Below are positions 1-7,337 of a stretch of 64,000 nt of DNA, in pieces. The first letter of the stretch is position 1, and each line of letters begins with the position of its first letter. Where the stretch lies: the NCBI RefSeq assembly GCF_013114625.1, contig NZ_VTXD01000001.1, positions 341,720-405,719 of the forward strand, in the 5' to 3' direction. This DNA comes from Vibrio sp. 99-70-13A1 (GTDB lineage: Bacteria > Pseudomonadota > Gammaproteobacteria > Enterobacterales > Vibrionaceae). The notes under the pieces were generated by a model. The model had not been told where the DNA came from. It worked only from the letters and a program-made list of their open reading frames with translations, and did no database searches. The position numbers and the translations under genes were made by a program.

Positions 1-264
1 AAAGTCTTCATCTTCTGCTTCTTCAATAGAGCCTTGATAACCGGTTAGGTGTGCAATTTCGGCAAGCTTACCTGCACCCAACACATTCTGTCTTTGAGAT
101 GAGTTATGGTGCTGCGATTGAGTACCGACGACTTTAAACCCTAGGGTTGTCACTAAGCGAGCAAGTTCGGCAAGAGACTCTTTTGCTTCGTCACCTTTAA
201 AATCCGGTGTCGTAATGGAAATAAGTAAAGCGTTATTCGCCGCTGGTTTTGCTGTTAGTTTCAT
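1..264 (-). CDS. HflX-like GTPase, N-terminal part (cut by window edge)
   Basis: The reading frame starts with ATG at 264 and runs off the left edge, giving 88 residues. It opens MKLTAKPAANNALLIS and contains SLAELARLVTTLGFKVVGT followed by NVLGAGKLAEIAHLTG. This layout resembles the N-terminal nucleotide-binding domain of HflX GTPases, where a LAEL...GxxVVG strand-helix unit precedes a (V/I)GxGKxxEI motif. HflX proteins bind ribosomes and can split stalled or heat-damaged 70S particles. The GTPase domain itself would lie outside the window. I see no strong Shine-Dalgarno sequence before the ATG. It could be the canonical HflX or a paralogue; the visible part does not decide. Confidence 0.6.
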   Translation of the reverse strand, partial: MKLTAKPAANNALLISITTPDFKGDEAKESLAELARLVTTLGFKVVGTQSQHHNSSQRQNVLGAGKLAEIAHLTGYQGSIEEAEDEDF

Positions 265-343
265 GTTTTATTCTGTCTATGCACCGGAGTGCAACCTAGT
301 ATTTGATCTAAAGTAGCTGAATCCTACGCTGTTATGGTTCAGC

Positions 344-411
344 TTTATAGAGCCTTTAGAAGATTTATATCGACAGTTACTGTCAACAACAACTCTTTGA
401 GGCTCTATAAA
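344..411. repeat. Nested inverted repeat
   Basis: An 11-base perfect inverted repeat (TTTATAGAGCC at 344-354, GGCTCTATAAA at 401-411) encloses a smaller perfect hairpin, GACAG-TTA-CTGTC, near 372-384. The element lies in the gap between patB and the HflX-like gene. No T-run follows on the minus strand, so it is not an obvious terminator for patB. The rest of the 265-461 gap shows nothing I recognise. Confidence 0.5.
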
Positions 412-461
412 CGAGTTAACCTCTCTTATTATTTCTCAACTATGCCTTCAAATATTGCCTT

Positions 462-1646
462 TTAAAGCTTATTAATTGCAGATTCCAGCAAAGTAAAAGA
501 GGTTTGTATTTGTTCTAACGGTGAAGCAAAGTTCATTCGATAGAAGTTTTCATTAGGCTCACCGAACCACGTTCCAGGCGTCAGTGCCATTTTTGCTTGC
601 TGGGTCAATAATGTTTTTAAATCATCGGGCTCCAAGCCTAACCCTGAGAAATCAAACCAAACCTGATTCGTCCCATCAGGAGTGTATGCTTTTACTTTCG
701 GGAGCTGTTTCTCGACAAAATCAACAATCCAGTTGCGAGTGTTTTGAGTGTACTTTAAATATTCATCAAACCACTGCTGACCATGTTGATAAGCCGCTAT
801 CGTTGCATATGTCGTAAAAGCATTTCCATGGTCAATTGACATAGAAGTCGCCGTTGTTTTTATTTTCTCACGAAGTATTTGGTTGTCACTGTAAATATAA
901 CCATTTGAGATACTATTCAAACCAAAGTTTTTAGCAGGCGAACCGATAATAGTTAAGCTGTTGTCATAACCTAATGTGGTCATGCTAGTAAAGGTTGAAC
1001 CTTCAAAAACTATGTCACCATGCACTTCATCACTGATGATTAGTGTTTGGTACTTTTTCGCTATCGATACTAATCGCTCTAGCTCTTCTTTAGTCCACAC
1101 TCGACCCACTGGGTTGTGCGGGTTACAAAGCAGCACCATTTTGACCTCACCGCTCTGTAACTGCTGTTCAAACTCCTCAAAGTCCATTACATAGCGGTCG
1201 TCTTCAATTTTTAACGTATTATTGACTGTTTTACGCCCTGCCGACTCAATCAATCGACGGAACTGATGGTAGACCGGCGTTTGTATCAAGACACCTTCGC
1301 CTTCTTGGGTAAAATCGCGAATCAATAAAGCTATCGCACTTAAAACACCAGGAACCTGCACAAAATGTTCAGGGTTCAACGAAATATTATGACGCTGTTT
1401 ATTCCACTCTGAAATCGAGTTGAACACCGTTTTAGAATCAAATTCATAAGAGTACGTTTCACGGTTTACCAATTGCTGCATGGCTTGTGTAACCGGTGAT
1501 GCTATAGGAAAGTCCATATCGGCAATCCAGTAAGGAACCAGATCTTCACTGCCATATAGTTGATTCAGCATTTGGCTGTCATGCTTAATGAATTTATCGC
1601 TGATATTCTTATCACTAGGTGTTACTGCAAACATGGTCTTCTCCAA
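462..1646 (-). CDS. patB: PatB/MalY-family PLP-dependent C-S lyase / aminotransferase
   Basis: This 394-residue fold-type I PLP enzyme belongs to the MalY/PatB group (cystathionine beta-lyase-like C-S lyases). Visible marks are the N-terminal PYWIADMDFP segment typical of this group, the NPHNPVGR loop, ISDEVHGDIVF carrying the PLP-ring Asp, the Schiff-base lysine K239 in GSPAKNFGLNS, and a late YRMNFASP with the carboxylate-binding Arg. The family cleaves cysteine-S-conjugates or cystathionine to pyruvate, ammonia and a thiol; the exact substrate cannot be read from sequence. It appears monocistronic. Length matches the family (about 390). Confidence 0.85.
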   Translation of the reverse strand: MEKTMFAVTPSDKNISDKFIKHDSQMLNQLYGSEDLVPYWIADMDFPIASPVTQAMQQLVNRETYSYEFDSKTVFNSISEWNKQRHNISLNPEHFVQVPGVLSAIALLIRDFTQEGEGVLIQTPVYHQFRRLIESAGRKTVNNTLKIEDDRYVMDFEEFEQQLQSGEVKMVLLCNPHNPVGRVWTKEELERLVSIAKKYQTLIISDEVHGDIVFEGSTFTSMTTLGYDNSLTIIGSPAKNFGLNSISNGYIYSDNQILREKIKTTATSMSIDHGNAFTTYATIAAYQHGQQWFDEYLKYTQNTRNWIVDFVEKQLPKVKAYTPDGTNQVWFDFSGLGLEPDDLKTLLTQQAKMALTPGTWFGEPNENFYRMNFASPLEQIQTSFTLLESAINKL

Positions 1647-1799
1647 TCAAAAATCTTTTATACTAGTTAAGACGTCATTCGCTGAGAAAAGATGCAAAAT
1701 TAAACACAATTATCAAAACTTTCGAAATAGCGAGTTCGACGCAGTAAAAGATATCAACAAAGTAAAAGTGTTCCATAAGCTAATCGCACAAGAGTTAGA

Positions 1800-3257
1800 T
1801 TAAGAAGAACAGCTGATCTCCATCCCTTTGCCCCATTCAGGTGGTAGCGCGGCTAGGTATTCATAATCAGGGTGCTCACTGTATGGATCGGCTAGTACCA
1901 CCATCAGCGCTTCAATATCACTGGTATCACCTTGCTCAGCTTTATCAATCGAAAGCTGTGCCAAATAATTACGCAATATGTACTTAGGGTTTATTGTCCT
2001 CATTACTTCACAGCGTTCTTGGGTTGAACTGTCTTCTAATTCGCAACGCTTTAAGTAATTTGCCAACCACATTTTGGCAGCGTCTCGGTCTAAGACGAGA
2101 TCGATGACTTCCTGAGAATCCACAGTATCTAAATTAGACAGCGTTCTAAAGAACCTTGGGTAATCGACTCTGTTTTGCGACATCAACTCGAACATAGATT
2201 CAAACAAGCGGCTGTCACCTTCTTGCTTAGAGAGTAACCCTAACTTACGACGCATCAACTGGCTGAAATAACCATTCATTTGTGGTTCGTACTGTTCTAA
2301 CGCCGCTTCAAGATCAGCTTTATCAATTAATGGTGACAATGAATGTGCCAGGGCAGACAAGTTCCACAAGCCAATTCTTGGCTGCTGATTAAACGCATAA
2401 CGCCCTTGATAGTCTGAATGATTACAAATTAAACGAGGGTCATACTCATCAAGAAACGCGAATGGTCCATAGTCAAAAGTCTGCCCTAATATAGACATGT
2501 TATCTGTGTTCATTACACCATGTGCAAAGCCATTCGCTTGCCATAATGCAACCATTTCAGCCGTTCGGTCGACAATGACATTAAACATACTGGCATAAGG
2601 TTTTTCGTCTTCAAGACATTCAGGAAAATGCCATTCCAAAACTTTATCTGCCAATAGCTTATGCTCGGCAATTTGATTGGTATAGAAAAGGTGTTCGAAA
2701 TGCCCAAAACGTATATGAGACTCACTCGCCCGAACCAATAACGCCCCTTTTTCCTGTTTTTCACGGTAGACAGGCGTATCACTGCTCATCATTGCTAGCG
2801 CACGAGTGGTAGGGATATTCAATCCAGCCATTGCTTCGCTGCATAAATATTCTCTTACTGTTGAACGAATCACCGCTCGCCCATCTCCCATTCGAGAATA
2901 AGGGGTTTTACCCGCACCTTTGAGATGTAAATCGAAGGTTTCACCGCTTTTCGCAACCACTTGTGTTAATAACAAGCCTCTTCCATCACCTAAATCAGGG
3001 TTATAAGAACCGAACTGATGACCTGCGTACTTCATCGCTAGTGGGAAAAATGGAGCGGGTTCACTTGTGCCTGAAAGGGTTGAAAGCAACTCATCCGAAC
3101 ACGGGTCAAACTCAGGAAAGCCTAGCTCTAATGCTAACTTTTGATTCCAAGCAAGCCATTGAACATTGATGAGTGGAGTGGGTTGAACTGGAGTGAAAAA
3201 GGAACGTGGAAGTTCACTGAATCGGTTATTAACAGAGATAGAATCCCAGATAGACAT
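1800..3257 (-). CDS. selO: Protein adenylyltransferase SelO (YdiU/UPF0061)
   Basis: SelO is a pseudokinase-fold enzyme that transfers AMP from ATP to Ser/Thr/Tyr of target proteins, with a role in redox homeostasis. The 485-residue protein shows [18 protein letters not shown] (nucleotide-binding loop), [13 protein letters not shown] and [13 protein letters not shown] (catalytic and metal-binding segments) and ends EISCSS, where the Cys takes the place of selenocysteine in animal SelO. The open frame extends 18 codons upstream to 3311, but I place the start at the ATG at 3257 ([13 protein letters not shown]), because that matches the usual bacterial length of about 480 and has an AGAG-type ribosome site. 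It stands alone, with no evident operon partner. Confidence 0.92.
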   Translation of the reverse strand: MSIWDSISVNNRFSELPRSFFTPVQPTPLINVQWLAWNQKLALELGFPEFDPCSDELLSTLSGTSEPAPFFPLAMKYAGHQFGSYNPDLGDGRGLLLTQVVAKSGETFDLHLKGAGKTPYSRMGDGRAVIRSTVREYLCSEAMAGLNIPTTRALAMMSSDTPVYREKQEKGALLVRASESHIRFGHFEHLFYTNQIAEHKLLADKVLEWHFPECLEDEKPYASMFNVIVDRTAEMVALWQANGFAHGVMNTDNMSILGQTFDYGPFAFLDEYDPRLICNHSDYQGRYAFNQQPRIGLWNLSALAHSLSPLIDKADLEAALEQYEPQMNGYFSQLMRRKLGLLSKQEGDSRLFESMFELMSQNRVDYPRFFRTLSNLDTVDSQEVIDLVLDRDAAKMWLANYLKRCELEDSSTQERCEVMRTINPKYILRNYLAQLSIDKAEQGDTSDIEALMVVLADPYSEHPDYEYLAALPPEWGKGMEISCSS

Positions 3258-3356
3258 GAGTAACACTCTTGATGAAACAATTCGTGCCAGACTATCACAT
3301 TTTAATAACAATTATTGAAGCCGTCATTCTTGAAACCGCTAAAGAGGCTAAACTTG

Positions 3357-3419
3357 AAATAGATAGAACCTAAAATTGATAGTGCTTGAAATTGATAGTG
3401 CTTGAAATAGTTAAGCTTG
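3357..3419. repeat. Degenerate 16-bp tandem repeat
   Basis: About four consecutive units of 15-16 bases occur downstream of selO's start region. Two are identical (AAATTGATAGTGCTTG at 3373-3388 and 3389-3404), flanked by diverged copies at 3357-3372 and 3405-3419. The rest of the 3258-3643 gap is AT-rich and shows no coding signal. Confidence 0.6.
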
Positions 3420-3643
3420 AAGTAACTTAATTCCGACTGCTGGGTGTGAAATTTACGAGGTGAAAGCGGGTAAGGTTAAAATGAGTAGAATCAGGCTAGA
3501 TAAATGAGAAGTGGCTAACCTAGTGAGAGAAGCCACATCGATGAGAAAGGTTGGAAAATGTATAAAAACTAAATTGAGATGGTAATACGCGTATAAATCG
3601 AAAAATCATCATAATTACATTGTCGTTGTTACATTATGTCTGA

Positions 3644-3745
3644 TTACATTAACGCCAGAATGCCTACAAGAGACAAAGTTGCGAAAATCCAAGTGCGGCT
3701 AATAACGCCAAAATTACTATGTTGAATCATTTCTTGATGCTGCAT
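3644..3745 (-). CDS. Candidate 33-residue single-span membrane protein
   Basis: A short frame starts with ATG at 3745, preceded by an excellent ribosome site (AGGAGAG, about 4 bases before the ATG), and ends with TAA at 3644-3646. The protein has a polar N-terminus with several Gln and His residues (MQHQEMIQHSNFG), then VISRT, and a hydrophobic stretch (WIFATLSLVGILALM) that could just span a membrane and ends at the C-terminus. This is the layout of many small bacterial membrane proteins. I do not recognise the family and assign no function. Support is the ribosome site, the helix and the otherwise empty surroundings; there is no homology evidence here. Confidence 0.5.
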   Translation of the reverse strand: MQHQEMIQHSNFGVISRTWIFATLSLVGILALM

Positions 3746-3883
3746 ATATCTCTCCTAGAGAATTGAGTAAGTAACTATAATATATCGGCATAACGCTCAA
3801 ACCAGCAAGCATATAAATATTAACCTTTTATTACAGCATCAAGAATTTTCTGTCACATTAGCAATAATTTCTCACTTTCATAG

Positions 3884-4516
3884 CTAAGTGCGACTCGTCG
3901 TTGATAACAAAGCACCAGCACTGATGAACACCCCACCTGTCACTCGATTGAAGATTTTGGCTCTGCCTTGTGCAAATAACCAATTGGAAGACTTCGCACC
4001 TAGATAGGCATAAAGCAATAACCATGAAAGTTCCATTACAGCAAACGTTGTAGCAAACACAATAAATTGAGGCATTAGCGCTAAAGTGGGGTCGATGAAC
4101 TGAGGAAACAACGCGGTAAAAAATAGAATCGCTTTTGGGTTGCTTGCACCAACAATAAAACCACTAAGAAAATGCTGCTTGCTAGTGCCTTTCGAGGGAG
4201 TATCTTCGGAAGAAAGTTGATCATAGCTTTGCTGAGAAGAACGCAAAGACTGCCAGCCAAGATAAATAAGATATGCCGCGCCCGTCCATTTAATGATATT
4301 AAACACCAATTCTGATGAAGAGATAATCACGCCTAAACCAGTAAATGAAAGGGTTAGAATAGTTGAAATAGCCGTTAAGCTACCTAACGCAGTAAATACC
4401 GAAAGCTTAAAGCCAGATTGTACTGCTTTTGTCATACACAATAACGAGCTTGGGCCCGGTGATGCTGTTAATACCAACACAGCAAGGAAATAGTATACCC
4501 ACGTTTCTATAGCCAT
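3884..4516 (-). CDS. LysE/RhtB-family amino-acid exporter
   Basis: This 210-residue inner-membrane protein has about six hydrophobic segments and the family hallmark near the N-terminus (LTASPGPSSLLCMTKAVQSG), followed by AAYLIYLGWQSLRSS and GASNPKAILFFTALFPQFI. LysE/RhtB proteins export amino acids or homoserine-type metabolites using the proton gradient; the substrate is not predictable from sequence. The frame can begin at a GTG at 4537, but the ATG at 4516 sits 9 bases after a perfect GGAGG and is chosen. It is a single gene; the next gene on the same strand, prmB, has its own terminator upstream of this one. Confidence 0.85.
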   Translation of the reverse strand: MAIETWVYYFLAVLVLTASPGPSSLLCMTKAVQSGFKLSVFTALGSLTAISTILTLSFTGLGVIISSSELVFNIIKWTGAAYLIYLGWQSLRSSQQSYDQLSSEDTPSKGTSKQHFLSGFIVGASNPKAILFFTALFPQFIDPTLALMPQFIVFATTFAVMELSWLLLYAYLGAKSSNWLFAQGRAKIFNRVTGGVFISAGALLSTTSRT

Positions 4517-4644
4517 TATGAATCCTCCATGATTCACTGAATGTTCAATAATCGAACACCAATATGTGTTAAGTATGCATATTGATCAACTAAATATTAA
4601 CCTTTCATTTAGTAAGCCTTAATTGCATTGACTTCTTTCTTCCA

Positions 4645-4676
4645 TAAAAAAACGCCATGCATTGGCATGACGTTTT
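4645..4676 (-). terminator. Terminator after prmB
   Basis: A 12-bp stem with one mismatch (AAAACGTCATGC / GCATGGCGTTTT on the minus strand, 4-base loop) is followed by a run of seven T in the minus direction. It lies about 77 bases past the prmB stop codon, so it ends the prmB transcript. Confidence 0.8.
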
Positions 4677-4752
4677 AATAATTAACTTTCGTTTCTACTG
4701 CTAAATCTCTGCGGCTTAATGCCCGAAATTACAGCCATAAAGCTATAGATAT

Positions 4753-5685
4753 CTAATCTTTGTAGATAGAGAACTCATCAGCACAAGCCACTAACTGCTC
4801 GCGAGTGATCATGAATACACCATGACCGCCATTAGAGAACTCAATCCATGTAAATGGAATTTCTGGGTATTGTTCCATCATATGAACCATTGAGTTACCT
4901 ACTTCACAGATAAGGATGCCATCGTCAGTTAGGTAATCTGGTGCATTAGACAGAATACGGCGAACCAGTTTAAGACCATCAGTACCCGCCGCTAAGCCAA
5001 GCTCCGGCTCATGAGTAAACTCATCTGGTAGGCTGTTCATATCTTCTTCGTCTACGTAAGGCGGGTTAGATACAATTAAGTTGTACTTTTCTTTTGGTAG
5101 ATCGCGGAACAAGTCCGAGCGAATTGGGAACACTTGCTGTTCCATACCGTGATCTTGTACGTTTTGCTCAGCCACTTGTAGCGCGTCTGTTGAAATATCA
5201 ATTGCGTCAACTTCAGCGTCTGGGAAGGCATGCGCACATGCGATTGCGATGCAGCCACTGCCAGTACACATATCCATAATACGTGTTGGCTCTTCCGTTA
5301 ACCAAGGTTGGAATTGCGCTTCAATTAATTCACCAATTGGAGAACGAGGCACAAGTACACGCTCGTCAACGAAGAATTCAAGACCACAGAACCACGCTTT
5401 GTTAGTTAAGTAAGCCGTTGGAGTGCGCTCATTGATACGCTTAATAACACGCTCAACAATACGTAAACGCTCGCTGCTGGTTAGGCGAGAGTTCATAACA
5501 TGCGAAGGAACATCAATCGGCAGATAAAGAGTAGGTAAAATAAGTTGTACCGCCTCATCCCACGCATTATCAGTACCATGACCATAAAATAGGCCAGCAG
5601 CGTTAAAGCGACTCACAGTCCAACGAATTACATCTTGAAGCGTGTGTAGTTCTGATACCGCTTCTTCTACAAAAATCTTATCCAA
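4753..5685 (-). CDS. prmB: Ribosomal protein L3 glutamine N5-methyltransferase PrmB
   Basis: PrmB methylates the side-chain amide of a glutamine in ribosomal protein L3. The 310-residue protein has the HemK/PrmB layout: a helical N-terminal domain (to about residue 110), then a Rossmann-type SAM domain with [13 protein letters not shown] (residues 139-151, SAM binding) and the catalytic NPPY at 207-210, which holds the glutamine amide. The N-terminal domain and the [10 protein letters not shown] segment separate PrmB from PrmC. It is divergent from smrB with a gap of about 60 bases, an arrangement common in gammaproteobacteria. Confidence 0.95.
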   Translation of the reverse strand: MDKIFVEEAVSELHTLQDVIRWTVSRFNAAGLFYGHGTDNAWDEAVQLILPTLYLPIDVPSHVMNSRLTSSERLRIVERVIKRINERTPTAYLTNKAWFCGLEFFVDERVLVPRSPIGELIEAQFQPWLTEEPTRIMDMCTGSGCIAIACAHAFPDAEVDAIDISTDALQVAEQNVQDHGMEQQVFPIRSDLFRDLPKEKYNLIVSNPPYVDEEDMNSLPDEFTHEPELGLAAGTDGLKLVRRILSNAPDYLTDDGILICEVGNSMVHMMEQYPEIPFTWIEFSNGGHGVFMITREQLVACADEFSIYKD

Positions 5686-5747
5686 AATTGTCTCCGAAAA
5701 GCGCTACAATACTGCTAATTACGTTTCAAATTAGAATTCATAACCTG

Positions 5748-6278
5748 ATGAGCAAAAAAGACACCGACTTTGATGACGATTTCGCCTTATTCAACGATGC
5801 AGTAAAGGGCGTTAAAAAGTTGCAACAGGATACCATAATCCAGCAACCAAAAAGAAATACCAAGCAAAAAGAAATTACTCGGACAGCAAGACAAGCCAGT
5901 GACAGTGAATTCTATTTCTCGGATGAGTTCATTCCTCACTTAAGTGATGATGGACCAACTCGTTATGCTCGTGATGATGTGTCTAAATATGAAGTCAAAA
6001 GGTTGCGTCGAGGTGTGTATGTGCCAGATGTTTATTTAGATATGCATGGCATGACTCAACAAGAAGCGAAACGTGAATTAGGTGCAATGATTGCCCATTG
6101 CATAAAAGAAAGTGTGGCGTGTGCATGTGTTCAACACGGAATTGGCAAGCACATATTGAAACAAAAAGTGCCGTTATGGCTGGCGCAACATCCTGACGTA
6201 ATGGCGTTCCACCAAGCCCCTCTTGAATTTGGCGGTCATGGTGCATTATTGGTTTTGTTATCGATACCAGACAAGTAA
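5748..6278 (+). CDS. smrB: Ribosome rescue endonuclease SmrB
   Basis: SmrB (formerly YfcN) is an Smr-domain nuclease recruited to collided ribosomes, where it cuts mRNA between them. The 176-residue protein has a charged N-terminal region and a C-terminal Smr domain (about residues 90-170) with the LDMHGMTQQEA motif and the second motif HGIGKHILK, both typical. The frame extends 20 codons upstream, but the ATG at 5748 (MSKKDTDFDDDF) gives the family length and N-terminus. It is transcribed away from prmB and ends before a strong hairpin. Confidence 0.92.
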   Translation: MSKKDTDFDDDFALFNDAVKGVKKLQQDTIIQQPKRNTKQKEITRTARQASDSEFYFSDEFIPHLSDDGPTRYARDDVSKYEVKRLRRGVYVPDVYLDMHGMTQQEAKRELGAMIAHCIKESVACACVQHGIGKHILKQKVPLWLAQHPDVMAFHQAPLEFGGHGALLVLLSIPDK

Positions 6279-6336
6279 CCTGACGAAAGGTCTCACGCCC
6301 GTTAACCGATACGAAAACCAATGACCCAAAGAATAA

Positions 6337-6375
6337 AGAAGGGGCGCATCAATCACTGATGCGCCCCTTCTGTTT
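6337..6375 (+). terminator. Hairpin terminator after smrB
   Basis: A perfect 15-bp GC-rich stem (6337-6351 with 6357-6371, loop ATCAC) is followed by GTTTAAT. The T-run is short, so termination may be partial. It also lies in the path of minus-strand transcripts from sixA, with a TTATTC tail on that side. Confidence 0.7.
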
Positions 6376-6549
6376 AATCGTCATAAAAGCCAAGCGGCTC
6401 ATTTAAAACCACAGCTTGATTAGCGCTAAGCCAGGTTCAAGCTAAATCAAATTAAAGCTAAGGCAGAGTAAAACAGACCACATTCAGTCCACTTCGATAT
6501 CCAAATCGACACTTAGATACCTAAACCCAAAAGACACTATAACTGAAGC

Positions 6550-7014
6550 TTATGGATTAATATTCCAAAGCAATTCACCTTTACGAGTCTCTAAATCGAA
6601 TTCAATACAAGCCATGCCTGAAGGTGGAAACATAGGTGGAGTCATGCCTGTAGCGAACTCTGCAGTTAAATACCCAACCAAAGGTAAATGAGAAACAAAT
6701 AAAAGGCTGTCTAGCTTCTCTACTTCAGCTAATGCTAAGGTAAAATCAAACACTTCGTCAGACACACCATATGGAGTGATCTCATCACTGGTTTCTACCT
6801 TATTGGCATTAAACACCTGAGAAATTTCTAGCCATGTTTCTTGCGCCCTCAAATATGGGCTAACCAGCACTTTATCAAATTGACTATAGCCTTGCTCAGC
6901 AGCTGCTTGTGCTACGGTCAAAGACAGTTTTTTGCCACGTTTAGTTAGGGCTCTTTCTGCATCCGAGTTCGCAAAATGTTCCGCTTCACCGTGGCGCATA
7001 ATGAATATTTTCAT
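6550..7014 (-). CDS. sixA: Phosphohistidine phosphatase SixA
   Basis: SixA is a small histidine phosphatase that removes phosphate from phosphohistidine; in E. coli it acts on the nitrogen phosphotransferase system protein NPr and was first linked to the ArcB HPt domain. The 154-residue protein begins MKIFIMRHGEAEHF, with the RHG catalytic motif at once, has VSPYLRAQET (second Arg of the pocket) and a late LLFVSHLPLVG (second catalytic His). It lacks the longer insertions of phosphoglycerate mutases, as expected for SixA. It is divergent from the M16 protease gene across a 323-base AT-rich gap. Confidence 0.93.
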   Translation of the reverse strand: MKIFIMRHGEAEHFANSDAERALTKRGKKLSLTVAQAAAEQGYSQFDKVLVSPYLRAQETWLEISQVFNANKVETSDEITPYGVSDEVFDFTLALAEVEKLDSLLFVSHLPLVGYLTAEFATGMTPPMFPPSGMACIEFDLETRKGELLWNINP

Positions 7015-7280
7015 GTTTTATCCTATCTATGTAGCATTCTCATATATCGTCATAACAGGCGAATTCGCTACTTCGTTTTTGACTCTCAATATTGAGAAAC
7101 TTCAATCAATATAAATAATTATATCAAGTCGCTTGCCAAAGAGTTCGACTTTCTTAACAATCTATTAAAAAGAAGTTTAATAATAAGAAAATAAATACCT
7201 GATCAAAGATATTGAAAGCATTATTAGGATGCTTCCACACTTTCAAAACGCACTTATATCTCAAAATATGACTGCAAGAT

Positions 7281-7308
7281 TTGCACCCACTTGTATCAGG
7301 TACATAAT
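7281..7308 (+). promoter_or_regulatory. Candidate sigma-70 promoter for the M16 protease
   Basis: TTGCAC at 7281-7286, a 16-base spacer and CATAAT at 7303-7308 lie about 30 bases before the GTG start of the protease. The remainder of the 7015-7337 gap is AT-rich and must also contain the sixA promoter, which I could not place. Confidence 0.35.
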
Positions 7309-7337
7309 TTAAGAATAAAAATCTCTGGAGAGACCTT

